This document shows, in pieces, positions 16,559 through 25,159 of a stretch of 64,000 nt of DNA. Source of the DNA: Ignavibacteriaceae bacterium (lineage in GTDB: Bacteria > Bacteroidota > Ignavibacteria > Ignavibacteriales > Ignavibacteriaceae). Under the pieces are notes generated by a model. That model was not told where the DNA came from. It saw nothing but the letters and a program-made list of their open reading frames with translations, and did not search any database. Every line of letters starts with the position of its first letter. Position 1 is the stretch's first letter. A program made the translations under genes and the position numbers. The DNA is taken from contig WBUK01000008.1 in NCBI GenBank assembly GCA_008933765.1, positions 81,308 to 145,307 on the forward strand, in the 5' to 3' direction.

Positions 16559-17440
16559 ATGATCAAAGAAAAATCAATCAAAACTTCAGGCGGCTTTTCT
16601 CACCTTTTCTTCTATTTAGTTGTATTATTGGTGGGTGTTGGTATTATTATACTGCGTGCCACTGACGCATCCGATGATTATCGAGACGCTTTCTATGTCG
16701 TCCCAGGAGTGCTGATAGCCCTTTTTGCAATTTTTATGATGATGGGTTTATATACCATTGAACCAAACACTGCAATCGCACTGCTTCTTTTTGGTGAATA
16801 CAAAGGCACCGACCGCGCCGAAGGCTTCCGGTGGGCTAACCCATTCTTTACTAAAAAGAAACTTTCACTCAGAACGAACAACTTCGACAGCCAAAAACTG
16901 AAAGTGAACGACAAAAAAGGAAACCCGATTGAAATATCGGCGGTTGTGGTATGGAGGGTTAACGAAACTGCGGAAGCCCTTTTTGCGGTTGAAGACTACA
17001 AAACCTACACCGTGGTGCAGTCGGAATCCGCAATTCGTCACATTGCAACAATTTATCCCTACGACATAACCGAAGATGAACCGCTAAGCCTTCGTTCTTC
17101 GATCGATGAAATCTCGCAGGCGCTTGGTAAAGAGATTCAGGATCGTGTCTCAAATGCAGGCATTGTTATTGAAGAGGCAAGGATTAACCACCTGGCTTAC
17201 GCACCCGAAATCGCTCACGCTATGCTTCAAAGGCAGCAGGCGGAAGCTGTTATTGCCGCAAGAACAAAAATTGTGGATGGTGCCGTCGGGATGGTGGAAA
17301 TGGCGCTGAAGAGGCTTAACGAAGAAAAAGTGCTGGAACTTGATGAAGAGCGCAAAGCAGCAATGGTTAGCAATCTGATGGTGGTTCTTTGCTCGGACAG
17401 AGCTGCTCAGCCGATCGTTAATTCCGGATCGCTGTATTAG
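16559..17440 (+). CDS. SPFH/Band 7 (stomatin-like) membrane protein
   Basis: A 293-residue protein with two N-terminal membrane segments (HLFFYLVVLLVGVGIIIL and VVPGVLIALFAIFMMMGL), followed by a Band 7 domain: NTAIALLLFGEYKGTDRAEG, RTNNFDSQKLKVNDKKGNPI, then VVVWRVNETAEALFAVEDYK. The helical region has EIQDRVSNAGIVIEEARINH and LQRQQAEAVIAARTKIVDGA, characteristic of stomatin/prohibitin-like proteins that form membrane microdomain scaffolds. The partner gene 85 bases downstream encodes a small Arc-like protein; this pairing is familiar from many genomes, but its function is unknown to me. ATG with GGAG site and a good promoter upstream. Confidence 0.9.
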   Translation: MIKEKSIKTSGGFSHLFFYLVVLLVGVGIIILRATDASDDYRDAFYVVPGVLIALFAIFMMMGLYTIEPNTAIALLLFGEYKGTDRAEGFRWANPFFTKKKLSLRTNNFDSQKLKVNDKKGNPIEISAVVVWRVNETAEALFAVEDYKTYTVVQSESAIRHIATIYPYDITEDEPLSLRSSIDEISQALGKEIQDRVSNAGIVIEEARINHLAYAPEIAHAMLQRQQAEAVIAARTKIVDGAVGMVEMALKRLNEEKVLELDEERKAAMVSNLMVVLCSDRAAQPIVNSGSLY

Positions 17441-17525
17441 CAAAATTAAATATTAACCAAAAAAATTTTATACAATTCAATAAGAAACATCAGCACTCCG
17501 GTTATGTGTTTTATGGTTGTTTGAT

Positions 17526-17675
17526 ATGGCTGAAAAGAAACCGATAATTTTGCGAATAGACCCTAAACTTTGGGACGCACTTAACGAGTGGGCGAAGGAT
17601 GAACTCCGCTCACTCAATGCTCAGATTGAATACCTGCTGCGGGAACAAGTCAGAAAAAGAAGAAAGAAAATTTGA
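17526..17675 (+). CDS. Small Arc-like DNA-binding protein, SPFH partner
   Basis: A 49-residue basic protein, too short for a 60-residue ORF cut-off. It begins [20 protein letters not shown] and ends [11 protein letters not shown] short beta-strand ([11 protein letters not shown]) is followed by two helices ([23 protein letters not shown]): the layout of Arc/MetJ ribbon-helix-helix proteins, where [11 protein letters not shown] is the second helix. It follows the SPFH gene on the same strand with an 85-base gap. It could be a regulator of the pair. No toxin-like partner is seen. Confidence 0.75.
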   Translation: MAEKKPIILRIDPKLWDALNEWAKDELRSLNAQIEYLLREQVRKRRKKI

Positions 17676-17977
17676 ATTTCCCCCAATGTTGGTACTTGAA
17701 ATTGCGAATTAAGAGGGATATAAATCCACGAGGCGCATACCTGCCCTGAAAGCGCATACAGCTTAGAATTGCAAAAAAAGAAGGGTACAAATCCCCGAAC
17801 CCAATTTAAATTAAAGCAAAAAGGCGTGGTCAGCTGCAATTCAGCCACTCGCAATTTCAAATAAACAGCGGCTAAACTGAAATATTTACACATTAAGCGG
17901 TTCTAAAAACCGAATTTGCTTTATGATTTTGTTATTTTTTCCTAAATTGTGGTAATGAATTAAAAAATTGGTGAATT
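17676..17977. repeat. Gene-free spacer with nested inverted repeats
   Basis: TTGAAATTGCGA at 17696-17707 is the exact reverse complement of TCGCAATTTCAA at 17849-17860. Inside them, GAATTGC near 17766 faces GCAATTC near 17836. A degenerate direct repeat is also present (AATTGCGAATTAAGAGGGAT versus a similar stretch near 17767). The 165-base block could fold into one long structure. No ORF and no terminal duplication that would prove a mobile element. Confidence 0.5.
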
Positions 17978-18460
17978 ATGTGCAGAAGTAAATGGATATG
18001 CTATCTCCGCTATATCATTCTTTTAGCGGCTTTCCTTGGCGTTAGCGTCTTTGCGCAAACGGCTGAAGTTAAAAGAGAAAAATTTGACCCGGCTAAAAAC
18101 CCGGCGGAAGACCTGAAACAAGCCGTTAAAATCGCCACGGCGGAAGGAAAGAAGATACTGCTGGATGTCGGCGGTGAATGGTGCCCCTGGAGCCACAGAC
18201 TCGATGAATTTATAGAGGAAACCCCCGAGGTTAAATCAGCCCTGAACGACGCTTTCGTAACCATGAAAGTGAACTACAGCAAAGAGAATAAAAACGAGGA
18301 TTTTCTCTCGCAGTTTCCAAAAATTGGAGGATACCCCCACTTCTTTGTCCTTAATTCAGACGGCTCTTTTTTGCAGTCGCAGGATACCGGTGAACTTGAG
18401 GAGGGGAAAGGCTACTCCAAAGAGAAATTTTTGGTGTTTATAGAAAAGTTCAAGCAGTAA
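17978..18460 (+). CDS. Exported thioredoxin-like protein with a CxxS active-site motif
   Basis: A 160-residue protein with an N-terminal membrane/signal segment (YIILLAAFLGVSVFAQ). The thioredoxin fold follows: AEGKKILLDVGGEWCPWSHR, then VKVN-type strand, then GGYPHFFVLNSDGSFL with the cis-Pro equivalent (YPH). The active site is WCPWSH, so the second cysteine of CxxC is replaced by serine. This fits thioredoxin-7/DUF255-like proteins that act as monothiol or chaperone-like periplasmic proteins. ATG at 17978; the next gene is 132 bases on. Confidence 0.85.
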   Translation: MCRSKWICYLRYIILLAAFLGVSVFAQTAEVKREKFDPAKNPAEDLKQAVKIATAEGKKILLDVGGEWCPWSHRLDEFIEETPEVKSALNDAFVTMKVNYSKENKNEDFLSQFPKIGGYPHFFVLNSDGSFLQSQDTGELEEGKGYSKEKFLVFIEKFKQ

Positions 18461-18592
18461 GAATTTGTTAAGAACTTATGCTGCCCATCTTCAGGGTATT
18501 GGTTCTGTAAGACCTTCACTCGGCGGTGAACTTTTTTTTGCGCTACCGTTTATCGGAGCGTTTTATTTTTTTGTCATTAGTCTGTTTGCATT

Positions 18593-20536
18593 TTGAGCCT
18601 TTTTAGTAATTATAGAAAAGAATACGAGGAACTCCTCAATAAGTTTGAGGAACTTCAGAAAAAACACCAGGCGCTGGAGTCTGCCAACGGCGATATTTTG
18701 CGCTTGAATGACGAGATCGAGATGCTCAAATATGAACATCAGGAACTTGAATCGAAACTGAATAACCTCAAAAGCAGAGAAACCGACATCAGCATCCTCC
18801 TTTTTTCCAAACAAAGCGAGTTGGAAAAAATTGAGCAGGCAACAAAAGAAACCGCTTCAGACATAGAAGAAAAATCCTCACTTATTAGAGAATTAGACTC
18901 CACAATCCTTTCGAAAAGACCGGAAGCTGAAAAACTATCGCGACAACTTACAGCATTGTTGGGTGAGGTTGAAGAGGCGAAAAATAAATATGACGAATTC
19001 TCAAATGGGCTTTCCGGTTTAAGAGAAGAAGAGGCAACTAAAAGAAGTAACCTTATCAAACTTCAGCAGGAAATTGATCAGCTGAAATATGAAAGAGAAA
19101 AGTTTTCGAACTTAGAAGCACTTAAGGTGAAGTATGATGAAGTGAACGATTCGGTTCAGGAAATATTAAAACAGAGGGCGCACCTCGATCTGGAAGTTAG
19201 GGAGCTGAACGACACCAGAAATAAACTGATTGAAGAGATCAACAAAATGAGGAACGATATGCTGGCTCAACGGGCTTTGTTTGAGCAGCAGGTTGTTCAC
19301 GAAAAAGTGGCGGTTGAAAAAGAACTTATTCAGTTAAAAAATCAACTGGATGATTCCATCAGAAACCGGCAAGAGCAACTCTCTAACCTTGACCGTGAGT
19401 TTTCCGAAGCCAAAATCAGGTATTCTAATCTTGTTTCAACAACTGATCAGGTAGTTCAAAACTTAAACGAAAGTGAGAAAAAAATTGAGATGCTCAAGTT
19501 TGATAAGGATAACCTCACCGATCAGGCTAACTCGCTGCAGGCGAAAGTTGAATCTCTTACAAACAGAGCCTCTGCTTTGGATGCAGAAGTGCAGGGCTTA
19601 AACCGACAGATTGAACGCCTGAACGAGGAAAGGCTTGTTGCTTCAGGGTTGGTTGAGCAGCTAAAAAGTTCCATTTTGGGATTAACTGGCTCCAAAGAAG
19701 AGATGGTGGAAATTATCTCCAAGCTTAACGAACAACTTAGCGAAAAAAATAAAACATATTCTGCTACATATCAGGAGTATCAAAACCTTCTGGAACACCT
19801 CCAAAAAAGGAAAATTGAGGTGGTGAACCTGAAAGGTATTATCGAAATAAGAAGCCGTAAATTGAAGGATATAGACCGTGAACTCGCGTCTTTAGAAGCC
19901 CTTAGGGATGAATATGAAAACGACCTCAGGCAAATTCTCGATCTCCAAAAATCACTTAACTACGACCTCAACAATTCGCAGGAAAATGTTCAGTCACTGC
20001 AGGATACAATTTCAGCACTTCGGAAAAAATTCACCGAAATTCTGAAAATCAGGAAAGCAAGGCAGGAATCGCTTCAAAGAGAAAGGAAGCGAATTATTGA
20101 TGAGCAGGAGGATTACGAAAATGAAATCGTTTCCGACAGCTATATCCCCCCGGCAGTTCCTACTGCAAGCAGAATAAAAGGAATTTTTGCAGACCCCGAT
20201 CAGACTGCTTTCGATGAGATGAACGGCATTCTCGCCGGAAGTGTAATTGACCTCAATTTCGTTGACTCCGGCACAAAAGCGTTCGATTCGTTAAAAAGTG
20301 AGCCTTACAACCTCGCATTTTTCGATCTGAACCTCCCGGGGATGTCTGCAATTGAAATAATTGAGCGAATGCGCGCCTCAAATGTTTACAAATCAATCCC
20401 CATTTTTGCAATTTTGGAGTCTCCGGACGAACACTTAGAGTCGCAGGCACATAATGCAGGTGTATCCGGCATAATATATAAACCTTTTTCAGCTGAACTT
20501 GTACTTTCAGAAATACGAAAGTTTATAACTTTTTAG
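18593..20536 (+). CDS. Long coiled-coil protein with C-terminal response-regulator receiver domain
   Basis: A 647-residue protein. Residues about 5-510 are continuous heptad-rich coiled coil (KFEELQKKHQALE, EKELIQLKNQLDDSIRNRQE and many similar). Residues about 525-647 form a receiver (REC) domain with the acidic pair in FADPD, the phospho-acceptor Asp in AFFDLNLPGM and the conserved Lys in IYKPF. The frame opens at a TTG codon at 18593 with no strong ribosome site; no ATG lies nearby. An N-terminal coiled coil feeding a C-terminal REC is an uncommon order. It may be a scaffold whose assembly is controlled by phosphorylation. No histidine kinase is adjacent. Unrecognised as a named gene. Confidence 0.8.
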   Translation: MSLFSNYRKEYEELLNKFEELQKKHQALESANGDILRLNDEIEMLKYEHQELESKLNNLKSRETDISILLFSKQSELEKIEQATKETASDIEEKSSLIRELDSTILSKRPEAEKLSRQLTALLGEVEEAKNKYDEFSNGLSGLREEEATKRSNLIKLQQEIDQLKYEREKFSNLEALKVKYDEVNDSVQEILKQRAHLDLEVRELNDTRNKLIEEINKMRNDMLAQRALFEQQVVHEKVAVEKELIQLKNQLDDSIRNRQEQLSNLDREFSEAKIRYSNLVSTTDQVVQNLNESEKKIEMLKFDKDNLTDQANSLQAKVESLTNRASALDAEVQGLNRQIERLNEERLVASGLVEQLKSSILGLTGSKEEMVEIISKLNEQLSEKNKTYSATYQEYQNLLEHLQKRKIEVVNLKGIIEIRSRKLKDIDRELASLEALRDEYENDLRQILDLQKSLNYDLNNSQENVQSLQDTISALRKKFTEILKIRKARQESLQRERKRIIDEQEDYENEIVSDSYIPPAVPTASRIKGIFADPDQTAFDEMNGILAGSVIDLNFVDSGTKAFDSLKSEPYNLAFFDLNLPGMSAIEIIERMRASNVYKSIPIFAILESPDEHLESQAHNAGVSGIIYKPFSAELVLSEIRKFITF

Positions 20537-20599
20537 TAATTTTTGATACCCAATAATAAATAACAAAAAATCAATTTATAATCGACACATATAAAAAAA

Positions 20600-21769
20600 A
20601 TGCTCCATTTGATCAACTCTGCTGCGCGGGGCGGCGCTGAACTTTATGTTTCTGAGTTAATTTTACATTTTCAGAAATATGGCGTTGAAAATTTTGTAGT
20701 TTGCAGGAAGTTCTCGTTAATCAGCAAAATGTGCAATAACCCCGGAATACGCCTTTACTTTACAAAAGCATCGGGAAAATTTGCGCTCTTTCAGGTTTTT
20801 AAGCTCGTAAAGCTGATAAAAAAAGAGAAAATTACCACAGTCTTTTCACACACCAGAAACGATGTGTTCACCGGTTCTGTGTTAAAATTCCTCACCGGTA
20901 TCTGCCATGTAAATGCAATCTATATGGGTACAGGCCCGAAAAAAGACGCTATCCATCGCTTTGTTTACCGAAGAGTTGATGCCTTAATAACATCCGCCGA
21001 GTTCTCAAAAAATGAGTGCGAGCGCTACCTCCCTGTGCCACCCGGAGCCGTTAAACTAATAAGGTACGGAAGAGACCCGTTCCTTTATGAGTTATCTGAA
21101 AAAAGGAGAACAGAGATCAGAGGAAAAATGCACACTCCTCCCGAAAAAGTGGTGATCGGGCTCCTCAGCAGAATCGATACAGGCAAGGGTGTCGGCATTT
21201 TTGCCGATGCTTTTGAATACCTGCAACAGGAAGTGCAGCAAAAAATTGAATTTTGGATAATGGGCGAACCAACCGTTAAATCCGTTAATGCCAAGGGGGA
21301 ACCCACATACGAGGAACAGGCGCTGAAACTTCTGGATAAATTAAAGGCTTTAAGTAAAAAACACCCCACTTCTTTCAAACTTATCCCTTTTCAAACCGAA
21401 TATATAGCCTGGCTTCAGGCAATGGATATTTTCGTTCTACCCACTATTAACGAGATGTATTCACTTGCAGTGGTTGACGCTATGATGACAGGCTTACCCG
21501 TAATCGGGACAAATGCCGGTGGCACCAGCGAGCAAATTGGCAGAAATGAAAGGGGGCTATTGGTTGAACCCGGTTCGGCAAAGGCTATCGCTGACGCCAT
21601 TGCTGAAATGATTAAAAATCCTGAAGAAATGAAACAAAAAGGAGAGGCTGCGCGAAACTGGGCAACAACTCAGCATAATTTCCAAACCACTGTTTCGCAA
21701 ATTCTCGATGTCTGCAACGAAAAACTTCCGCTCAGAAATGAAGAATTGCCGGTGAATTTACCTCATTAA
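20600..21769 (+). CDS. GT4-type glycosyltransferase
   Basis: A 389-residue cytoplasmic GT-B glycosyltransferase. The N-terminal acceptor domain opens LHLINSAARGGAELYVSELI (the GGAE motif of GT4). The C-terminal donor domain has VIGLLSRIDTGKGVGIFADA, LPTINEMYSLAVVDAMMTGL and PVIGTNAGGTSEQIGRNERG. The E-x7-E pair of retaining GT4 enzymes is replaced by the NEMYSLAVVDA pattern (E then D), a mild deviation. It stands alone between the coiled-coil gene and malQ, convergent with malQ. Sugar donor and acceptor unknown; cell-envelope polysaccharide synthesis is the likely setting. Confidence 0.85.
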   Translation: MLHLINSAARGGAELYVSELILHFQKYGVENFVVCRKFSLISKMCNNPGIRLYFTKASGKFALFQVFKLVKLIKKEKITTVFSHTRNDVFTGSVLKFLTGICHVNAIYMGTGPKKDAIHRFVYRRVDALITSAEFSKNECERYLPVPPGAVKLIRYGRDPFLYELSEKRRTEIRGKMHTPPEKVVIGLLSRIDTGKGVGIFADAFEYLQQEVQQKIEFWIMGEPTVKSVNAKGEPTYEEQALKLLDKLKALSKKHPTSFKLIPFQTEYIAWLQAMDIFVLPTINEMYSLAVVDAMMTGLPVIGTNAGGTSEQIGRNERGLLVEPGSAKAIADAIAEMIKNPEEMKQKGEAARNWATTQHNFQTTVSQILDVCNEKLPLRNEELPVNLPH

Positions 21770-21866
21770 ATTTGCTTCGGGGGATTGCAGGCTTCATCAA
21801 ATAAACAGCTGCCTGTTGCAGGGGAACTAAACAAATCAACCACAGCATTTAAAAACGATAAAAATA

Positions 21867-21894
21867 AGAAAGAATCCTTTTTTTTATTCTTTCT
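21867..21894. terminator. Possible bidirectional terminator between convergent genes
   Basis: AGAAAGAAT and ATTCTTTCT form a 9-bp A/T-rich stem around a T-rich loop in the gap between the convergent glycosyltransferase and malQ genes. The stem is weak, so confidence is limited. Confidence 0.35.
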
Positions 21895-21966
21895 CTTTCC
21901 CCATCTTTTTAACAAAAGCAATAAAAGATGGACTCAGTCTTCAGTCTGTGGATATAATTTCTAACT

Positions 21967-23523
21967 TTATTTTCCCGCCTCTTTATCAGAAACTGCAGAA
22001 CTAATCCCGCGTTCGTAAATTTTAGTCATATAATTAAAATACGCCGCAAGATCGTCGGTGAAGTTCTCTTTTTCTGCACGCCAGCTCCAGTTACCGCCCA
22101 ATTTACCGGGGAAGTTCATTCTGGCGCTGTTGCCAAGGTTCAGCACATCCTGCATAGGAATCACCACGGTATTCGCCACTGAGGCATAAGCGGCTTTTAT
22201 TGCGGCAGCAACCATCGCCTCATGTTTATAACAATTCAGATAGTTTTGTGCAAACTCGTAAATATCGCTTTTGTCAAGTCTTACCGAGTCAAAATAGCCG
22301 CGTGTGGTGTCGTTATCGTGCGAACCGGTGTGTACCACACAATTTCTGATGTAGTTATGCGGCAGAAATTTCGCTTCCATCCCTGTTCCAAAAGCAAACT
22401 GCATAATTTTAATTCCGGGGAAATTGAACGCATCCCTCAGCTTTTCAACCGGCGGTGTAATAACGCCCAAATCCTCGGCGATAATCGGCACTTCACCAAG
22501 GTATTCTTTAACCGTTCTGAAAAACTTCATCCCGGGGGCTTTAATCCACTTCCCTTTCTCAGCGGTTGGTGCGCCTCCGGGGATGCGCCAGTACGCCTGA
22601 AACCCGCGGAAATGATCGATCCTGATAATATCAACAATGTTAAGAAGTGCTGCTATTCTGCCGCGCCACCATGCGAAATCATCTTTCTCCATCTCATCCC
22701 AACGGTAGAGAGGATTACCCCACAACTGTCCCGTCGGGCTGAAATAATCAGGCGGAACTCCCGCCACCCAGATCAGTTTTCCCTCTTCATCAACGGTAAA
22801 AAGTTCCTTATTCGCCCACACATCAGCACTGTCGTAAGCTACAAATATGGGCAGGTCGCCGATTATTTGGATGTTTTTGCTGTTGGCGTACTCTTTAACT
22901 TTCAGCCACTGGTCGAAAAAACAGAATTGCTGGAATTTTTGAAACTCAATCCCTTCGGCAAGTTTTTTCTTCCACTTGCCAAGCTCTTTCGGTTTGCGAA
23001 GAGCAATTGAAGGCTCCCAGCTTGTCCATTGCCCGCCACCATGATGCTCCTTCGCAGCCATGAAGAGGGCGTAGTCGTCGAGCCATGAAGAATTAGCTTT
23101 GCAAAATTTATTGAACGAAGTTTTTACGGATTTAGATTCTGCACTACCGGAGTTAATAAACGACTTAAAACCTTGAAAAGCAACACCCAGTAAACCTTTT
23201 TTCCACTGAATTAAGGGCCCATAGTCAATTTTATCAGCTTCAAAATCCGGGGCGCCTTTAAGGTCATCTTCGGAAAGAAAACCTTGAGCAACCAAAACAT
23301 CAGGCGATATGAGCAGCGGGTTCCCTGCAAAAGCGGAAAAACATTGGTAAGGTGAATCTCCATACCCGGTAGGGCCCAAAGGGAAGACCTGCCAGAGCCT
23401 CTGCCCGGCAGCAGTAAGAAAATCTATAAATTCAAACGCTTCGGGGCCCAAATCACCAATTCCATACTTACCCGGCAAAGATGTCGGGTGAAGTAAAATG
23501 CCCGCTGCTCTTCTAAATTCCAT
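21967..23523 (-). CDS. malQ: 4-alpha-glucanotransferase (amylomaltase)
   Basis: A 518-residue GH77 enzyme that transfers alpha-1,4-glucan segments between malto-oligosaccharides in the cytoplasm. The N-terminus has the family start (RAAGILLHPTSLPGKYGIGD, GQRLWQVFPLGPTGYGDSPY). Catalytic regions are visible: IIRIDHFRGFQAYWRIP (nucleophile Asp), EVPIIAEDLGVI (acid/base Glu) and VVHTGSHDNDTTRGYF (third acidic residue). It has the usual length for the compact bacterial form. It stands alone, convergent with the glycosyltransferase gene. The leader contains a 33-base tandem repeat that runs up to the start codon. Likely role: glycogen or maltodextrin turnover. Confidence 0.95.
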   Translation of the reverse strand: MEFRRAAGILLHPTSLPGKYGIGDLGPEAFEFIDFLTAAGQRLWQVFPLGPTGYGDSPYQCFSAFAGNPLLISPDVLVAQGFLSEDDLKGAPDFEADKIDYGPLIQWKKGLLGVAFQGFKSFINSGSAESKSVKTSFNKFCKANSSWLDDYALFMAAKEHHGGGQWTSWEPSIALRKPKELGKWKKKLAEGIEFQKFQQFCFFDQWLKVKEYANSKNIQIIGDLPIFVAYDSADVWANKELFTVDEEGKLIWVAGVPPDYFSPTGQLWGNPLYRWDEMEKDDFAWWRGRIAALLNIVDIIRIDHFRGFQAYWRIPGGAPTAEKGKWIKAPGMKFFRTVKEYLGEVPIIAEDLGVITPPVEKLRDAFNFPGIKIMQFAFGTGMEAKFLPHNYIRNCVVHTGSHDNDTTRGYFDSVRLDKSDIYEFAQNYLNCYKHEAMVAAAIKAAYASVANTVVIPMQDVLNLGNSARMNFPGKLGGNWSWRAEKENFTDDLAAYFNYMTKIYERGISSAVSDKEAGK

Positions 23524-23531
23524 TTTTTATC

Positions 23532-23621
23532 GCCTTATTATTCTTTTAACCTGCTAATCTATTAGCCTTATTATTCTTTTAACCTGCTAATCTATTAGCC
23601 TTATTATTCTTTCAGCATGTA
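23532..23621 (-). repeat. 33-base tandem repeat in the malQ leader
   Basis: GCCTTATTATTCTTTTAACC begins at 23532, 23565 and 23598: two full 33-base units and part of a third, lying directly before the malQ start codon (CAT at 23521-23523). Each copy on the coding strand carries AATAAGG, the only candidate ribosome site. Confidence 0.85.
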
Positions 23622-23672
23622 ATTTTATAAACTGCTTTTATAAACCGTTACTTTATAAATAATTGTTCTATT

Positions 23673-23684
23673 CTGTTAAAACAG
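23673..23684. promoter_or_regulatory. CTGTTAAAACAG palindrome (also at 39115)
   Basis: A perfect-arm 12-base palindrome in the spacer between malQ and the T9SS beta-propeller gene. The identical 12-mer occurs again at 39115-39126 before the STAS gene. It could be a shared operator; two copies alone are weak support. Confidence 0.3.
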
Positions 23685-23730
23685 ACAGTTTATTGTTAAA
23701 TTACAATAAATTACCGAAATTTACCGCACT

Positions 23731-25143
23731 CTATTTCATCAGCATCATTTTGCCGGTAAGTCTGCCGGAGTCGCTCTCGAGTGTGTAAAGATATACACCA
23801 CTCGTAAGGTTAGCGCCGTCAAACACGACAGAGTGTGAACCCGCAGACTGATAACCGTTCAACAGCTCAGCAACCTGCTGCCCAAGCATGTCGGTAACAT
23901 ACAACCGGACATTCGACGCTTTCGGCAAACTGAACTTAATAAATGTTGAGGGGTTAAACGGATTCGGATAATTCTGCATTAACGCAAAATCGTACGGTTT
24001 ATCAACTGTGCCGTCGTTAACGCCTGTCGGGTCGAAAAATTCAAATTTGTAAACTTTTCTCGTTCCGTTATCGGCAACATAAGCAGTTTTACCGTCAGCA
24101 GTAAGCACCACATCACTTGGTAAAGTCATCGGTGCACCGTTAGGGTCGGGATTCGAAGAACTGAACTGCGAGGGAAGTTCGTAAACGGGGTCGGCAAAAT
24201 TAATTATCACATTAAAAGCCTTCACCCATCTTCTCGTGGTGTCAGTTCCGGCAACCCAAAGCCTTCCTTCGGAGTCAACATCGATACCGTAAGGAATTGT
24301 ACTTGTGAAATCCAAATCCCTTGCCAAATCGGAAACTTTGGTTCCTGAATAAGAGTCAGGGTGAGTTTGGTCGCCGCCTGTCCACATAGCAATACCACCG
24401 GTAACTTCGTTGGCAGATTTCGAGTTTCTTGAAGTGTACCAGGGTGTTTCGGGGTTGGTGTAGTCACCCGTTCTATGAACCGCCACATCTCTAACCACAT
24501 CCAAACCGGCAGTGGCAAGCCCGCCCGGTACGGTTGGGTAAGTAGCCATCGAAATCCACGAGCCGCGCGCTGCAGCTGTTGGATCGTAACTGAAATTATA
24601 AAACCTGAATGATGTTTGATACGAAATACCGGTAAAAAGTACCGAATCCTTCGTTATCGCCGCACCGTGAATATAGGTACCATAACCCGCACCGTTTATG
24701 TTGAACCCAAACTTTTCAACCAGGTTGGTATCGGCATTTTTATAGTAATATTGTGCCGCTACTGTGTTGGGAGCAGTTCTCTGAAACGGTATATTTGCGT
24801 TAATGTAAAGGTCCTTACCTAAGGCTGTAATACCTCTGATTGCGCCGATATTCCCGGTTAAGGTATCGGAGTCACCGTTGTAATTGTAATCAATAAACCT
24901 GCGCATAACCGTGTCACCGGGCGTCAGATAATATATAGCATTGTGTGCATTAACTGATGTCGCTTTGGAAGAAGCAACATAGACTACTCCCTCCGAATCA
25001 ATCGTCATTAAGTACGGTCTGACGAACGCAGTATCACTTTCGGGAAAATTGATAGTTTGGGTAAAATTCCAAACCTCGTTCTGCGCTCTCCCGCTGACCG
25101 CCAAAATGATGATGAAAGTTGTTAGTGTCAGTAGTCTTTTCAT
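23731..25143 (-). CDS. T9SS-exported beta-propeller (SMP-30/NHL-like) protein
   Basis: From the ATG at 25143 the protein has 470 residues. This start follows an AGAGG site and gives a clean signal peptide (MKRLLTLTTFIIILAVSGRA); an upstream in-frame ATG would overlap the fabF end. Repeated blade-like stretches include FVRPYLMTIDSEGVVYVASS, IPYGIDVDSEGRLWVAGTD and PSDVVLTADGKTAYVADNG, each '(D/A)xxGxxYVA(D/G)' as in NHL or SMP-30-like propellers. The C-terminus is a T9SS domain with NYPNPFNPSTFI. It is 16 bases downstream of fabF. No catalytic residues can be assigned. Confidence 0.82.
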   Translation of the reverse strand: MKRLLTLTTFIIILAVSGRAQNEVWNFTQTINFPESDTAFVRPYLMTIDSEGVVYVASSKATSVNAHNAIYYLTPGDTVMRRFIDYNYNGDSDTLTGNIGAIRGITALGKDLYINANIPFQRTAPNTVAAQYYYKNADTNLVEKFGFNINGAGYGTYIHGAAITKDSVLFTGISYQTSFRFYNFSYDPTAAARGSWISMATYPTVPGGLATAGLDVVRDVAVHRTGDYTNPETPWYTSRNSKSANEVTGGIAMWTGGDQTHPDSYSGTKVSDLARDLDFTSTIPYGIDVDSEGRLWVAGTDTTRRWVKAFNVIINFADPVYELPSQFSSSNPDPNGAPMTLPSDVVLTADGKTAYVADNGTRKVYKFEFFDPTGVNDGTVDKPYDFALMQNYPNPFNPSTFIKFSLPKASNVRLYVTDMLGQQVAELLNGYQSAGSHSVVFDGANLTSGVYLYTLESDSGRLTGKMMLMK

Positions 25144-25159
25144 TGTTAAACCTCTGTGG

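Noticed and set aside
22222..23010. 262-residue plus-strand ORF opposite malQ
   Set aside because: It is antisense to conserved GH77 catalytic blocks, and its sequence shows no recognisable domain or ribosome site.
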